A stretch of 64,000 bases of DNA from Eublepharis macularius (Eukaryota; Chordata; Lepidosauria; Squamata; Eublepharidae): NCBI RefSeq assembly GCF_028583425.1, contig NC_072807.1, forward strand, positions 32,059,001 to 32,123,000, written 5' to 3'. This document shows, piece by piece, positions 24,655 to 37,529 of this stretch. A model generated the notes under the pieces. The model saw only the letters and a program-made list of their open reading frames with translations. It was not told where the DNA came from and searched no databases. Both the position numbers and the translations under genes were made by a program. Positions within the stretch are counted from its first letter, which is position 1, and each line of letters begins with the position of its first letter.

Positions 24655-25740
24655 TACTTTAATAGGTTATTTATTTATGTCATTTATAGTCCACCTTTCT
24701 CACTGAGACTCAAGGCGGATTACATAGTGTGAGATTAGTACAATCAGTGTCAAGGACATTTCCATAAACAGTGTCATAGGATTTTACAAAGACATAGCAT
24801 TAGCAAGGATCCAATAGAGAGTTGAAGAATTGCTGGAACAGAATATAATCAATTCTAGGACTGACATTAGATAACATGAAGCACAGGTAGTATATAGGAG
24901 TACATATTCAAAGCAACAGATAATATGCAAGGCAAGTGATGAAGTCTATGGTCCCTTACTCATTAGCAAAGCATCGGAGATCCACTCCCTACAAAACTTC
25001 CCTCCCATTTGAGTAAAAAGCCTTTTTGAATAATTCAGTTTTGTATTGTTTGCAGAAAGCCAGGGGAGTGGGGGCTCTCCTGACCTCCTCAGGCAGGCCG
25101 TTCCACAGGGTAGGGGCCACCACAGAGAAAGCCCATGTGCGGGCTGCTGTTGATTTCACCCACGTGCAGCCTGGCACCTGCAGGAGACCCCGTTCAGATG
25201 AGCGAAGCAGCCATGGAGGGACAGAGGGAGGGAGGCGGTCCGTAGGTATGTCGGGCCAAGACTGTGAAGAGCTTTGCATGTAATAACCATTACCTTGAAT
25301 TGAGCATAGTAACTGATAGGTAGCCAATGGAGTGACTGTAGGATGGGAGTGATGTTCATGCTCCTGCTCGCTCCTGCTAACGGTCGAGCTGCAGCCTCCT
25401 AGTTAACTTAGATGGGAGACAAATGTATAGCGTATTACAATAGTCAAGTTTTGATGTTACCATAGCATGGATCCAGGTGGCCAGGTCGGCCGCGTCAAAG
25501 TAAGAAGCCATCTTCCAGGCTAGAGGGAGATTGTAGTAGGCATTTTTTGCAGCTGCCTTAACTTGTTTTTCTAGTAGTAGTGCTGGATCCAGTATAACCC
25601 CTAGGCTCTTAACCGAGTCTGCAAGGATCAGACGAACTCCATCGAAAGTGGAGAGTACAATGTCTTTCAAGATTTCTGCCTTCTCAGCAAGCATCACTTC
25701 ATTCTTGTCTGGGTTCAATTTCAATTTATGGCTTTTCTTG
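24655..25740 (-). mobile_element. L2/CR1-clade LINE, truncated
   Basis: Minus-strand frames give reverse-transcriptase C-terminal motifs in order: 'LNPDKNEVMLAEKAEILKD', 'VKSLGVILDPALLLEKQVKA', 'TSKLDYCNTLYICLPS', then after a frame break 'LQSLHWLPISYYAQFKVMVI' and 'FSVVAPTLWNGLPEEVR'. The 3' tail carries CCGCCTTGAGTCTCAGTGAG and ends in AAATAAATAA. It is broken by frameshifts and 5'-truncated, so it is dead. Confidence 0.88.
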
Positions 25741-28246
25741 TAAGTGTACTGTTTTGTAAACTCCTTTGAGCGTTTTTGGAGAATTGCAGCTGATGCGCCT
25801 GCCAGTTGTGTCAGAGACAGTGCCTTGTTTGTAGTGACTCCTTACTTAAGCAGTGCTGTCCCTCTCAGCGCCCCCCCCTCGCCCCAGTGCCTGATCTTTT
25901 CATTTTCAGATACCAAGTTCAAAATATTTTTTGTTCACTGGGACATTGGGCTGATTTGTTTAGCAGTTGTGTGTGTGTGTGGGGGGGGGTTACTTTATAT
26001 TTTTCTTCTCCCCCCCCTCCCCGTCGTGTCCCACAGTAGGACCAGTTCCAGCTATTTTGGCACCCCAAGCTCCTGGCGCTTTCTCCTGTGCCCTTGGCAC
26101 CATACAGCTTCATGTTTTATTGCTATTAACCGATGAATGGTTTGACATGCCATTAGGGTTTTATGTCCAATTTCAGAAGACATTTATGATATTTTATCCT
26201 TGTGGTTTTATCTTAGGTGCCTTGGGAATCTTACAGCTGAAAGGTGGCATATAAATCATTTAAATATGAAGTTCTTTAAATAATTTAAGCACTTGGCAGC
26301 AGCTGCCGAAGAGTATTCTGGACTACTGATGACGTAACTGTAAAACTATGGGTCCCCCCCATGTGTCTTGAAGCAAAAGAACAAAGACAGTCAGGGCCTT
26401 TAAATTGATGAAGGACAGTCTATTGCGGGGTAAACAAATGGAGCAGGTAAAGTAAAGCCTTCAGCCCTATGTAATAATAGTGGCAGGAGGGAGTTATGAA
26501 AATAGGAGTGTTACAAGCATATCCCCGTTTTCCGCTGTGCGACACTAGAAACAGGAGAAACGGAGTAGGCTTGATTCTTAAGAGCTGGGGGTTGCGAGGA
26601 CAGGGAATAGCTTAAGCCTCTGCTGTAATAATCTCCCTAATAGCTGCTCATTATTTTCTCTTACACAAATGAATGATTGCCTTCTTTCCTCTGTAGCAAA
26701 GTACCCCTCTGCTAGCATGATAGAAAAAAGCTCTGACCATGGATGGCCCTACCTCATAAGTAAAATGATCTCTGTGTTCTAGGTATGGAGTGATGGGGTT
26801 GACAACCAGGGAAAATGGCTTAAGTCTGGCCCCGTAGCACATGAGCAATTGGTGCTGCTGCTAGGGATACTCAGGCACTCGCTGATTTGGCTCACCATCT
26901 TTGTGCCACTTGCGATCAGGCAGATGACTAATTGGTCGTTTGGGTGATCACAGCGTTTTTATCCCAGTGGCCACGCAGAAGGATACTTGCAGGGGATCAG
27001 AAACCGACTCCCAGCTGATCCCTCATCAGCTGGGATTCAGCTTCTGAACACTTATTGGAGAAAATTCAGTAGGTTCCAATGTGGCTGCAAGCAGAAACCG
27101 ACTCCCAGCTGATCCCTGGGGCCTGGCTAGCTGTGTTCATTGTTTGACTGCAACTGAACTAATCCGTGTTCAGCTCACGGTCTGACTGCAAGTGACGTTT
27201 AGTGCAAGAATCACAGCATTCCTGGATGCTGCTTGGTGCTTTCGTGTTACTGAAAGCCATCATAGAGATTGGCTGCGGGTGTAGATGATGACCCCATGTT
27301 GACAATCTGGCTGCAGGGTGGCTTGACTCCCGGCAGGTCACCGGATCCCTGCCCTTCCATTGCATTAGCCTCGAGCTTTGGAATGGCAGCCATCAACTGC
27401 AAAGTATAGCAGTGGACATCAGGAATCAAATAATTGCATTTAGGACTGAACAGGCAGGAGAATCAGGACAGACAAAAGAAATCCTTTCTTTCTGCAGGCA
27501 AAATTAATTTACGGTACTCACTGCAGCAAAATACAGTCATGGCCACTAGCTTAGTTGGCTTTAAAAGGGAGGGACTAGCAGAATTCGCGGTAGAGTCCAT
27601 CACTGCCTACTAGCCATGATGTCCAATTGGAGCCTCCATGGTCAAAGGCAGTATACCTCTCAATGCCAGTTAGGGGGCAGCAAGAGGCTTTGGAGTCTGT
27701 GCTGTATTTGTAGGTCTTCCAGAGACATTACTGTGGGGTGGATGGTAAAAGATGCTATACTGGATGGTCTAACGGGGCTGCTCTTATCAGTTTAGGACAT
27801 GCTACCTTTAAAATGCAATTCTAAATTATGCACAGAATTCTGGTACATTAAGAAGAAAATAATGAGCAGGACACCCTTTTTTTAAAAAAATGGCCAAGTC
27901 AGCTTGAAGCAGCCTAGAGATAACACACAAAGCAATTGGATTTGATAGAAAAAAATTTAAGTATTCCACAACAATTGTTCAAATAATCAAATTTTTGCTT
28001 TTGGTTGTTAACTTCCTGCACCGGTCGTGGTTGTGATTAACTGCAGCATTGTGCTCGCTGGCTCCGGTCGTCTCTTTTCAATCTGTCTTGGCCCTGTGCT
28101 TTAAGAATTCAGACCGCTACAATCCTTCCCTTCTCTGAGACCTTTTTGTATTCTCACATTGTTCCTGGATGCTCGAGCCTCGAAACAGCGGCTGCTGTGT
28201 GGCTCTCAGGTGACAGAGAGATACAAGAGCATTGTGGAAATGGAAT

Positions 28247-28289
<43 letters not shown>
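28247..28289. repeat. (CA)n microsatellite
   Basis: About 21 perfect AC units in HCN4 intron 7. Confidence 0.98.
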
Positions 28290-28292
<3 letters not shown>

Positions 28293-29277
28293 CCCTTGAG
28301 ACGCAGCACGGGCAGCGATGTTTGCCATTGGGTGTTTTTAAATTCATTTTCATTTCTTGAGTAGAAACGAGAAGATTCTGCTCATTCTTCCCCTTGCCCC
28401 AAATAAGCACAAGCACGGGGCGCCTGAGCTACCAAACCGTCTCACCGCAAACAACGGGAGTAATGAAGTGCGCCTTTTTCCTCTTAATTTTTTTTACATC
28501 TTAAAAACATTTTTACATGTTGTTTTCTAGTTAAAATCAAGCACGCACCTACCAGGTTTATGGCCCGATTTCCACTAGACCGAGCCCAACATCCACAGCC
28601 CTGCTTTCAGCTGCATTTGTGAATCCTTTGGCTTAAGTCAGAACTTAGCTACTTCTGGAGAAATAAAAATGTGTCAGAAGGGATGCTGGAACCTCTGGCG
28701 GGCGCTGTGTGCTAACTTATGCTGCAGGCACCGCTGTATTGTTTTCCCCAAATTAGGGGTGCTGTTATCCCCTTTTGTGCTGAAAGAGGCTTTGCTTGGA
28801 ACTTACGGTAAACCCGTCTTTCTTCCCTCGGTTGTAGGCTTTGCACCGTACTGAGCAGGCCATGACAAACGCAGCCAAGGCCCCGCTGCTGCTCTGAAAG
28901 GCATCCAATAGTCCATTGCTCCACTTGGCCCTCTATGCCCAGTGCTCTTCCTTCTGACAGGAGCTTAAACACAGAAACCTGGGAAGCAGCATGCCGATGG
29001 GTGCTGCAGTCAGAGTCATTCCTCTGAACAAGTTTCCCAAGCCCTTTCACACAAGCTAGAAGAACTGAGTATCACGTTCTGCTGCCAGCTCCTATGGAGA
29101 AGACTTAAAGACTAACCATTTATTTCAATATGAGATTTGATGAATCACAGCTCACTTCTTCAGATAATGTGAAGTCTTGAAAGCGCCACTGCAGATGCAC
29201 ACGGCTAACCCTTTGCAATCTTATGGAGAAGGCCCAAGTAAGCATGGTGTGTGTATAATTGAACAGGAGGGTCTACT

Positions 29278-29680
29278 GAGAGTCTCTCTACACGAGACAT
29301 TTGACATGTGAAGAACACGTGTCAAGAGGTGCAATGTTAGCTGGGAAGGGTAGTTTAAAAAGACAGAGCTGGTGACAGGACAAAGGCTTTGCTATACACT
29401 GGAGCTGTATGAAGGAGCTGTGAAATGCCAGAAGGGAAACTTCAGCTCATTATAACCTTTCAAGGTCCAAGCCCAGCTCTGGAAGGCAGCTCCAGCCCAT
29501 TTCCATTCCTCACTGCCCTCTGGTTGCAATCCCACACAGTTTTAGACTGGAGAGGTGAAATTGACAGAGTCTTTGGGGATGCCAAGATGAAATTAATAAA
29601 CCCTCTGAGGAGCAATCTCTGCAGGCTTTGTCTTTTTAAAACTATGCTTCCTGGCTAACATTGCATCTCCCTATATTCAG
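29278..29680. mobile_element. Terminal-inverted-repeat element, copy 1
   Basis: Begins AGAGTCTCTCTACACGAGAC and contains GTGCAATGTTAGC near the left and GCTAACATTGCATC near the right, which are inverted. It is about 85-90% similar to 49263-49703 over 400 bp. The right terminal repeat seems truncated here. The family name is unknown to me. Confidence 0.7.
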
Positions 29681-30000
29681 AGAAGGAACCCTAAATCAGC
29701 AGTAGGGTCTCTACCCTGTGTACTTAGCATGCATAAGGTCCCAGATTTAGTTCCCACCATCTCTAGTGAAAGGCGCTCAGATGCTAGGAAAGAGCTTTCT
29801 CTGCCTGTGGTTGTGGAGAGCTGATGACGGGTTGGCGCGGCATAAGGCAACTTCAGATATTCTCAGCCATGCCCCTGAAAGCATGCTGCTGACCAACACA
29901 ACTATGCCACTCAAGCTTCCTGTAAATTTCAGAGGCTTCTCCACTAACTTGATGGTGTGCCTGTGCTACCCTAAGAACTAAAAACCTGTTCTTTAAAAAA

Positions 30001-30575
30001 ACACACACTGATATTCTCAAGATGTTCAAGGTGTTAACCTTGGTGTTTAAAGCCTTTCACGGACTGGGACCTGCATACCTGCGGGACCGCCTCTTCCATT
30101 ACGTCCCCTGCAGGGTGTTGCGCTCTGCAGACAAGCAACTCCTGGTGGTCCCCGGCCCGAAGGACATCCATCTGGCCTCAACCAGAGCCAGGGCTTTTTC
30201 TGCTCTGGCCCCGGCCTGGTGGAACGCTCTCCCGCTGGAGATCCGGGCCCTACAGGACCTGTGACAGTTCCTCATGGCCTGTAAAATGGAGATGCTCCGC
30301 CGGGCCTTCGGCTGAGTGCCAGCGGGTGTCCTCCTTCTTCCATCTAAGACCACCACTTCTGGGGCCGCCCTCGACCATCTGCTATGCCCGTATACGGACT
30401 CCCAATATTTGTTTAAATAGCCCGCTCCTGGACTATTTTAATGACTTTTAAAAAATGATTATTGATTTTATGTTTTTGTGACTTTTAACGTATTTTTAAA
30501 ATGTTGTTAGCCACCCTGAGCTCATCTGTGGGGTGGGCGGGGTATAAATCAAACAAAATAAATAAAAGATAGTGC
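30001..30575 (+). mobile_element. L2/CR1-clade LINE 3' end
   Basis: Encodes 'FKVLTLVFKAFHGLGPAYLR', 'STRARAFSALAPAWWNALPL' and then stops, the usual reverse-transcriptase C-terminus of this clade. The 3' tail GCCACCCTGAGCTCATCTGT leads to GGGCGGGGTATAAATC and ends in AAATAAATAAAAG. It lies on the strand opposite to HCN4, 98 bp from exon 7. Confidence 0.88.
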
Positions 30576-30661
30576 ATCCTGCCTCCAGCACTCGGTTCGA
30601 TTCTTTTTCTTGCACCTGAATGGGATTGAGGACAACCTGCAGTCCCGCTGGATAACCCTCA

Positions 30662-30946
<285 letters not shown>

Positions 30947-31034
30947 TTAGCTTTCCCCTGCATTGAGCTTGGCATCTGTGGGTACACCAAAACAGCCGCA
31001 TGTTTCCATTCTTGCCCCAAAAGGTTTCTCTCTC

Positions 31035-31057
31035 TGTGTGTGTGTGTGTGTGTGTGT
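31035..31057. repeat. (GT)n microsatellite
   Basis: About 11 perfect GT units, 200 bp upstream of exon 7 in the HCN4 sense. Confidence 0.95.
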
Positions 31058-31679
31058 TTCCTCTCCAAAATACTGAAGAACAAAAATATGTTTATTTTTT
31101 AAAAAGAAAAGAATCGGACTCTAGTTGTTGCAATTACTGTGTGAAACCTTGAGGCGTTTGTTTGTCCCATTCGCTGGCGAAGGGCACTGCCATCAAGCAG
31201 GGATCAGAACAAAGAAACATGATTACGCAATTACTTACGTTGCCCAAAAGATTATAGGGATGATATGTATTGAAAAATGCAGGCACCGAAAACACTAATT
31301 ACATGCCATCATTAACAGTTCCAACAAAACTGAAAGATCAACATAAGTGCTCTCAATGTAAGGAAGTAATTACTGAATATTAATGCAAAAAAACACTGCC
31401 AAAATGCAGTTAATTCAGGGGATAAACATGAATATTCAAGCTGATGACCATTCAAAAAATATTTATCCATGATTACAGCAGGACAAAACTGTTTATTGGA
31501 GGCCAGATTGCTAAGGAAATGTTAAAGGGATAGTGATAGGGGCTGTAGACTATACTACTGTCTATGGCTGTAAGTATGCCCCTTCTGAATGGTTTCTGCA
31601 TTGTTTAATATGTTATGTTGAATTGCTTTGTTCTTCAGTATTGTTTCACCTCTGTATTGAGATCTAGTTTTCAGGTTTC

Positions 31680-31805
31680 TGCAGTCCACCCCCCTACATA
31701 TGGTTTATTGAATGTCCCAGCCACTGGTCGCATTGACTTACACTGTGTGACCCGCCTTAAGTCACAGTGAGAAAGGCGGACTAAAAACGACGTAAATAAA
31801 TAAAA
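31680..31805 (+). mobile_element. LINE 3' tail (same family as 24655-25740)
   Basis: CCGCCTTAAGTCACAGTGAG followed by AAAGGCGGACTAAAAACGAC and AAATAAATAAA matches, in the opposite orientation, the tail of the element at 24655. Only the last hundred or so bases are present. Confidence 0.75.
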
Positions 31806-32524
31806 TTAAAAATCACTTCGACAGCATTCCTAACAATTGCTCCAGCCCTGCGTGCCTTTTTGAATAATATATAATTGTGGCATATTATCATTTGCTGCGA
31901 TACAATTAAACAACCACTTCGTGCTTTATGGGGGTAACACTTCTACCAGGCAATTTCTGCATTAAGTTCACCTTTCTCCATCGGTCATTCACTCATTTAA
32001 TTAGCCACTTGGGGATTTTGTTATTAAGGCTCAGTCAAGGCTTCGTCTGTGCTTTCGATGCATGCTAATGAACTCTGCCAAGCTGGTGGGAGTTGAAGAT
32101 CACGACATACCTTGCTGAAGCCATGCCTCCCTGGATTCGAGTTTGATCTGACTTATGACCTGTGACTGGCGAGGGGTTTTGACTGCCCCGTGATGGTCGA
32201 GCACGAAGAAAGGACACTTGGGGTTCATGATTGCCACCTTATTATCTCTCATTGGTAACCACCCACCCCTCCTCTCCCATCTGATGAAAATCTGCAGCCG
32301 TGACAAGCACGTCTCTTCCATTTCCCAGGCCGGCCTTATGTGCTTCCCACTTGCTCTACTTTCTCAACCTGAAACAACCCCATGGAACTAATGTGTGCCC
32401 CACAGATGCCCGTATCTTGATCTTGCTCCCCTCATGCTGCAGCCCTGATATGAATTGGACTTCCATGCACTTTCCAGTTTAAAGTGGAGGGGGGACAGAG
32501 GGAGAGGCATTCATGGAGTATCAT

Positions 32525-32992
32525 TTATCAGTCAGTTTCAGTTTATTCAAGCTGAACAGCCCATGGGCCATGCACTATAAATAAAATTTAAGAATTAAAA
32601 ATAACAGTAAAACAAAAGTTTGCCACATCCACAACGCATCTTTTGCAAAGGCTACTCAGAAATCTTGAACGTAACGAGTCAGGAATGGCTTCAGTAACCG
32701 TTTTTTAAGAAATCTTTTTCTGGCGATTGCATGCTTTGGGCAGTAGGAAAAACGTATGAGACAATGAGTCAACAACAGCCAAAGGGCCGTCGCAGAAGCG
32801 TTGGTCTGAAGGTGTCTTGAGGAAACAGCCTTCATCTGGGCCATTGGCAACGCGTTAAAATGGGCAATCAAGTATAACTGCCTCAGTTTTGGAACTGCCA
32901 GCATATTAAGATAGGCAGGTCAAATTGGGTAGAATACTTAATTCCTGCATGGAATGGGGAGCATTTTCACGCCACATCCTTTTGAAGGGAGG
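32525..32992 (-). mobile_element. LINE-like retroposon with 16-bp target duplications
   Basis: Bounded by perfect direct repeats ATTCATGGAGTATCAT at 32509-32524 and 32993-33008. On the minus strand it carries an open stretch with 'PKLRQLYLIAHFNALPMAQM' and ends near CTTGAATAAACTGAAACTGA. The end is similar in style to 38520-38575 (+). This fits a target-primed LINE 3' fragment; the clade is uncertain. Confidence 0.75.
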
Positions 32993-33067
32993 ATTCATGG
33001 AGTATCATGTCTGGTTTGGCCCTTTTTTGAGAGCAGGATTTCAACGGGCTTCTCCACAGAAAATTTA

Positions 33068-33367
<300 letters not shown>

Positions 33368-33404
33368 CTAGGTGTGAAACAAAACAATGTTCAATGAGAT
33401 GTTG

Positions 33405-33960
33405 CTGCTGAACGTATTCAAGTGTCCTGCCAGCTGAGAGCTTGTGAAAGGACATGTAGCACCCAGTTTCCCATGGCCCAAGAAAATCACATGCCTGGCC
33501 ACAGCAGGCAAAGCTTCCCCCTGTTATTGCCCTTCCCAGCAACTGGTATACAGAGGTGTCCTACCTTTCAACACAGAGGCTCCATTGAGCCATTAGAGCT
33601 AAAACCATTGATGGCTTTATCCTCTATGGAATTGCTATAGTAGCAACTCTTTGCTACATCCTGTGACCATGAGTTCCACAAGTTAATTACAGAGGAGTTA
33701 GCCATGTTAGTCTGTAGTAGCAAAACGGAAAAGAGTCCAGTAGCACCTTTAAGACTAACCGACTTTACTGTAGCATAAGCTTTTGAGAACCACAGTTCCC
33801 GACGAAGAGAACTGTGCATCTGATGAAGAGAGCTGTGGTTCTCGAAAGCTACAGTAAAGTTGGTTAGTCTTAAAGGTGCTACTGGACTCTTTTCTACAAG
33901 TTAATTACATATTCCTTATTAATAACAGCAGTGATGGCGGTTTAATTTACTCTGGGTAGT
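33405..33960. repeat. Old dispersed repeat, interrupted
   Basis: Contains 'ATGGCTTTATCCTCTATGGA' and 'GAGTTCCACAAGTTAATTAC', words shared with the longer copy at 53590-54110. A similar upstream piece occurs at 39990-40120. It is split by the insertion at 33692-33895. Confidence 0.6.
33692..33895. mobile_element. Penelope-like foldback retroposon
   Basis: Flanked by perfect 14-bp duplications ACAAGTTAATTACA at 33678-33691 and 33896-33909. The two halves are inverted copies: left GTCCAGTAGCACCTTTAAGA, right 'TCTTAAAGGTGCTACTGGAC'. 'GCCATGTTAGTCTGTAGTAG' sits at the left end. The sequence family is the one I associate with Penelope-like elements of reptiles; that name is inference. Confidence 0.75.
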
Positions 33961-34399
33961 TTTAATTCATTTTTAATCTGACCCCCATGGGGCTCTTGAA
34001 GAGGGAGGAAAAAACCCTAAATGGCCTAAAGCATTCAGAACTACAAAGCAGCTGTAAATAAATAACTCTCTAGAATCACAAAGGTTTTCCTGAACAGGAG
34101 GGGCTTCACAAATGGCAGAAGGAATCAGTCTGGCGAGAATGTCAGGTGAGGAGCCACAGAAGAAAAGTCCCTGTACATTTGGCAGTGGAGCTACACAGAG
34201 AAAGAGAACCTCTCCACTTTCCCTAACAGGGCTTTTTGGGGAGAAGGGGTGGGGAGACGACATTTCAATTCCCAGGGCCCGTTGGTGATACTCTGAACGC
34301 TGACTTCTATTCTAGGGCTCAAAGCCTTTCTTCACTGAACTGGAAGGCTGACCACTGGAATTTAATGCTTTAACAAATTAAGAACACAGGGCAAGCTAG

Positions 34400-34615
34400 G
34401 AAGGGGTAGAGGTTAGTGAATTGGGCTAAGATTTGGGGCACCTGAGCCCCTCTCCACTCTGACACTCTTGGTGGGCCAGTCACACACATGGAACCTACCC
34501 CACCTCAGAGGTCTCTTATGAGGATAAAATGGGGAGCAGAATTGTGTATACCACCCTGATTTCCCTGGATGAAGGCTGGTAGAAAAATTCTCCAGCTAAA
34601 TAGATACAGTGGGAG
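34400..34615 (+). repeat. Sauria-like SINE remnant
   Basis: Contains GTGGGCCAGTCACACACATG, CCTACCCCACCTCAGAGG and ATGAGGATAAAATGGGGAGC in the SINE order, with a degraded head. Confidence 0.55.
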
Positions 34616-34697
34616 CTGGCTTATTCTGGACGGAATGCACCCAAGCCCTCCACTGCAGGTGCACTCCGACTTGGTTACGATGGTTCCACATGCTCTA

Positions 34698-34964
<267 letters not shown>

Positions 34965-36189
34965 TCATTGAGGGATCTCCCTCTCGAAGTCATGGCAGAT
35001 TCACCCAGGCCCCCTCCCCTCTCCTAGGTACAGCCTCGCAGCAAGAAAGCCATGTTCTGAAAATGGTTCGCTGGATTTGTCACCCGAATGTAGCCATGTC
35101 ACACTATAGATTACGTTTTTTTGCTGATTTTTTATTAATGCCATTTCAGTTGAGAGAACAACCGCCAGTTTTAAAATTGGGTACTTGCAAAGTGTAACCT
35201 TCGTATCTGTTCATAAAGGAAGGCTTGGATTTTTCTGGTTTTGTTTCCCCCAGTTTGAGACCTGTGCAGTACTTGAGAGAGGCACTCAATATTGAATCCC
35301 TGGGTGAGTTTTGACCTCGGACTACCTCATCACAAATGTGTGACGGCCGGTTACAATTATGCAGCAGTGTGGAACGGCACTTTGCGCATGCCCAAAGGCA
35401 CAACTGCCAAACCGATCCCTGCATGGCTAATTAGGAACACGTCCCCAAAAAGCGTAAGTAGAATATTTGCAGCTTACTACAAACGCCCATGTCCCGGGAT
35501 TGAATCATAGCTTGGAAAACAAGGTCTCTGAGGCATGAGCTCAGATAAAGCATAGAGATTTTCAGACTTCTGAGTGTCTTCAGGCCTATTTGTCTTTTCA
35601 AGGTGATCCTCAGATAGCCAATTAAGGGCTAAACCGCACCTTACATGGAGTTCTGTATCACTAAACCACCCCATGTTTATTTTTTAAAATGAAAAGCAGC
35701 CATTGGGGGCCCCTTAACCCTTTCCTTTTTGGTCCCTGTGTCTTTTGTTCTCCACGAAGAAAAGAAACCAGGGGGGTGATTTTAAGAAGAGTAACAGTAC
35801 ATTAGGAAAGGATTAAGTGCCTCACCTCTACCCACCTTTCTTCTGTTCCTAATTACAGCATCTTGTGGATGCTTTTCAGGTTTTAAAAAAAGCCAAGAGA
35901 AAGTTACCTGAAAATCCACATATTGTGCTGTTTGGACTGCAAAAGAAAAGAGGCAAATGCTTGGTGCCAAGAACAAGCTTAATAGGATATATTTAATGTA
36001 ATACATCTGCCTCTCAAGGGGGATAATTGGCCACATCTCTCATTCCTACTTTCCTATCTCCATGCACTGCAATTGGATGCTAGGAACCTTACTTTGTGCC
36101 AATTATAATCCATCAATAGTAACTAGTTAGTGGAGCTGACTGTGTGTGTGTGTGTGTATTTTCTTTAGGCTGCTTTCCCTCTTCCCGAG

Positions 36190-36442
36190 AGCCAGTTCGG
36201 TGTAGTGGTTAAGAGCGGCAGGGCTGTAATCTGGAGAACCAGGTTTGATTCCCAACTCCTCCGCTTAAAGCCAGCTGGGTGATCTTGGGTCAGTCACAGC
36301 TCTTTCAGAGCTCTCTCAGCCCCCCCCCCCCCCCGGCCACCTCACAGATTGTTGTGGGGATAATAATGACATACTTTGTAAACTGCTTTGAATGGGTGTT
36401 GTTGTCCTGAAGGGCAGTATATAAATTGAAGGTTGTTGTTGT
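36190..36442 (+). repeat. MIR-like tRNA-derived squamate SINE
   Basis: Head GGTGTAGTGGTTAAGAGCGG, B-box-like GGTTTGATTCCC, then GGTGATCTTGGGTCAGTCAC, GGGGATAATAATGACATAC and a tail 'GGCAGTATATAAATTGAA' followed by (GTT)n. Related copies lie at 37530 (-), 46012 (+) and 47318 (+). Confidence 0.88.
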
Positions 36443-36443
36443 T

Positions 36444-36745
36444 AGGTAGGTAAAGGTAGTCCCCTGTGCAAGCACCGAGTCATTACTGACCCATGGGGGG
36501 GACATCGCATCACGATGTTTTCTTGGCAGACTTTTTACAGGGTGGTTTGCCATTGCCTTCCCCAGTCATCTACATTTTATCCCCAGGAAACTGGGTACTC
36601 ATTTAATGACCTCGGAAGGATGGAAGGCTGAGTGAACCTTGAGCCGGCTACCTGAACCCGGCTTCCGCCGGGATCGAACTCAGGTCGTGAGCAGAGCTTG
36701 GACTGCAGTACTGCAGCTTACCACTCTGCGCCACGGGGCTCTAGT
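36444..36745 (-). repeat. tRNA-derived SINE, full-length-like
   Basis: On the minus strand it runs from 'GCGCAGAGTGGTAAGCTGCA' through a GAGTTCGATCCCGGCGGAAG B-box region to 'CAGTAATGACTCGGTGCTTG'. It abuts the plus-strand SINE that ends at 36442. Confidence 0.88.
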
Positions 36746-37278
36746 GTGGTTGTTATTATTATTATTAAATTTCACTTTATGTGCTGATTTGTAATGACGC
36801 AGCCGAAAACACTGGCTTGAAGAGTGAAGGCAACTGCATGCAATGTGGCGCAGATTGGAGAGACACTGGAAGGGGCTCTACGCAAGGAGTTTTTGATGAG
36901 CTTCCAAACAGAGGTGGTGGTTCCAAAATGGAACATTTCAAAGAAAAATCTCTGGCAGCGATCTTAAGGACACGTTCCTAGGAGGAAGCCCCATTTAACA
37001 ACACAGGACTTACTTGTGAAATAGACCTTCTTAAGAGTCCTCCTTCAGTGTCTTTATTCTACACTCACACAGATAACAGGAATACCCAATGGAAATATAC
37101 AAATGTGTATTGTTGTTGGTCTTTTTTAATTTTTGTGGTTGATCAGGAAGACTTTTCTCATCTGCCTATTTGGTGAATATTCCAGTTTTTGTTTATTTAT
37201 TGCCTGCCATTTCTATATTATTTATACGCAACCGGTGCCAGGTTAACAGGTACCTTTCTAGCAAATTTTGTTAATACA

Positions 37279-37402
37279 AGAGCAAGATGGGTAGCCATGT
37301 TGGTCTGTCTGAATCAGCAGGAAAGAGCAAGGGGTGGCTCACAAAAGCTTATACCGTACCACAAATTTTGTTAGTCTTATAGGAGCTACTTGACCCTTGC
37401 TC
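37279..37402. mobile_element. Penelope-like short retroposon
   Basis: Flanked by perfect 12-bp duplications TTTGTTAATACA at 37267-37278 and 37403-37414. The ends are AGAGCAAG and CTTGCTCT. The interior has GTAGCCATGTTGGTCTGTCT and AAAAGCTTATACCGTACCAC. Confidence 0.75.
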
Positions 37403-37529
37403 TTTGTTAATACAGTTAAGGAAAAGGACAGCCACCACTTTGGGCCAAGTGTGAAGAAACCATAAAAGAAAACTGAACTGCAGAATGAAACCAAAGTCAA
37501 CACAAAATTCAGCATCATCCCTAACACCA

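Noticed and set aside
25156..25724. Reverse-transcriptase-like frames as an active LINE
   Set aside because: The frame is broken and 5'-truncated; it is a dead remnant.
28146..28416. Open frames across the (CA)n tract
   Set aside because: They are open only because the dinucleotide repeat has no stops.
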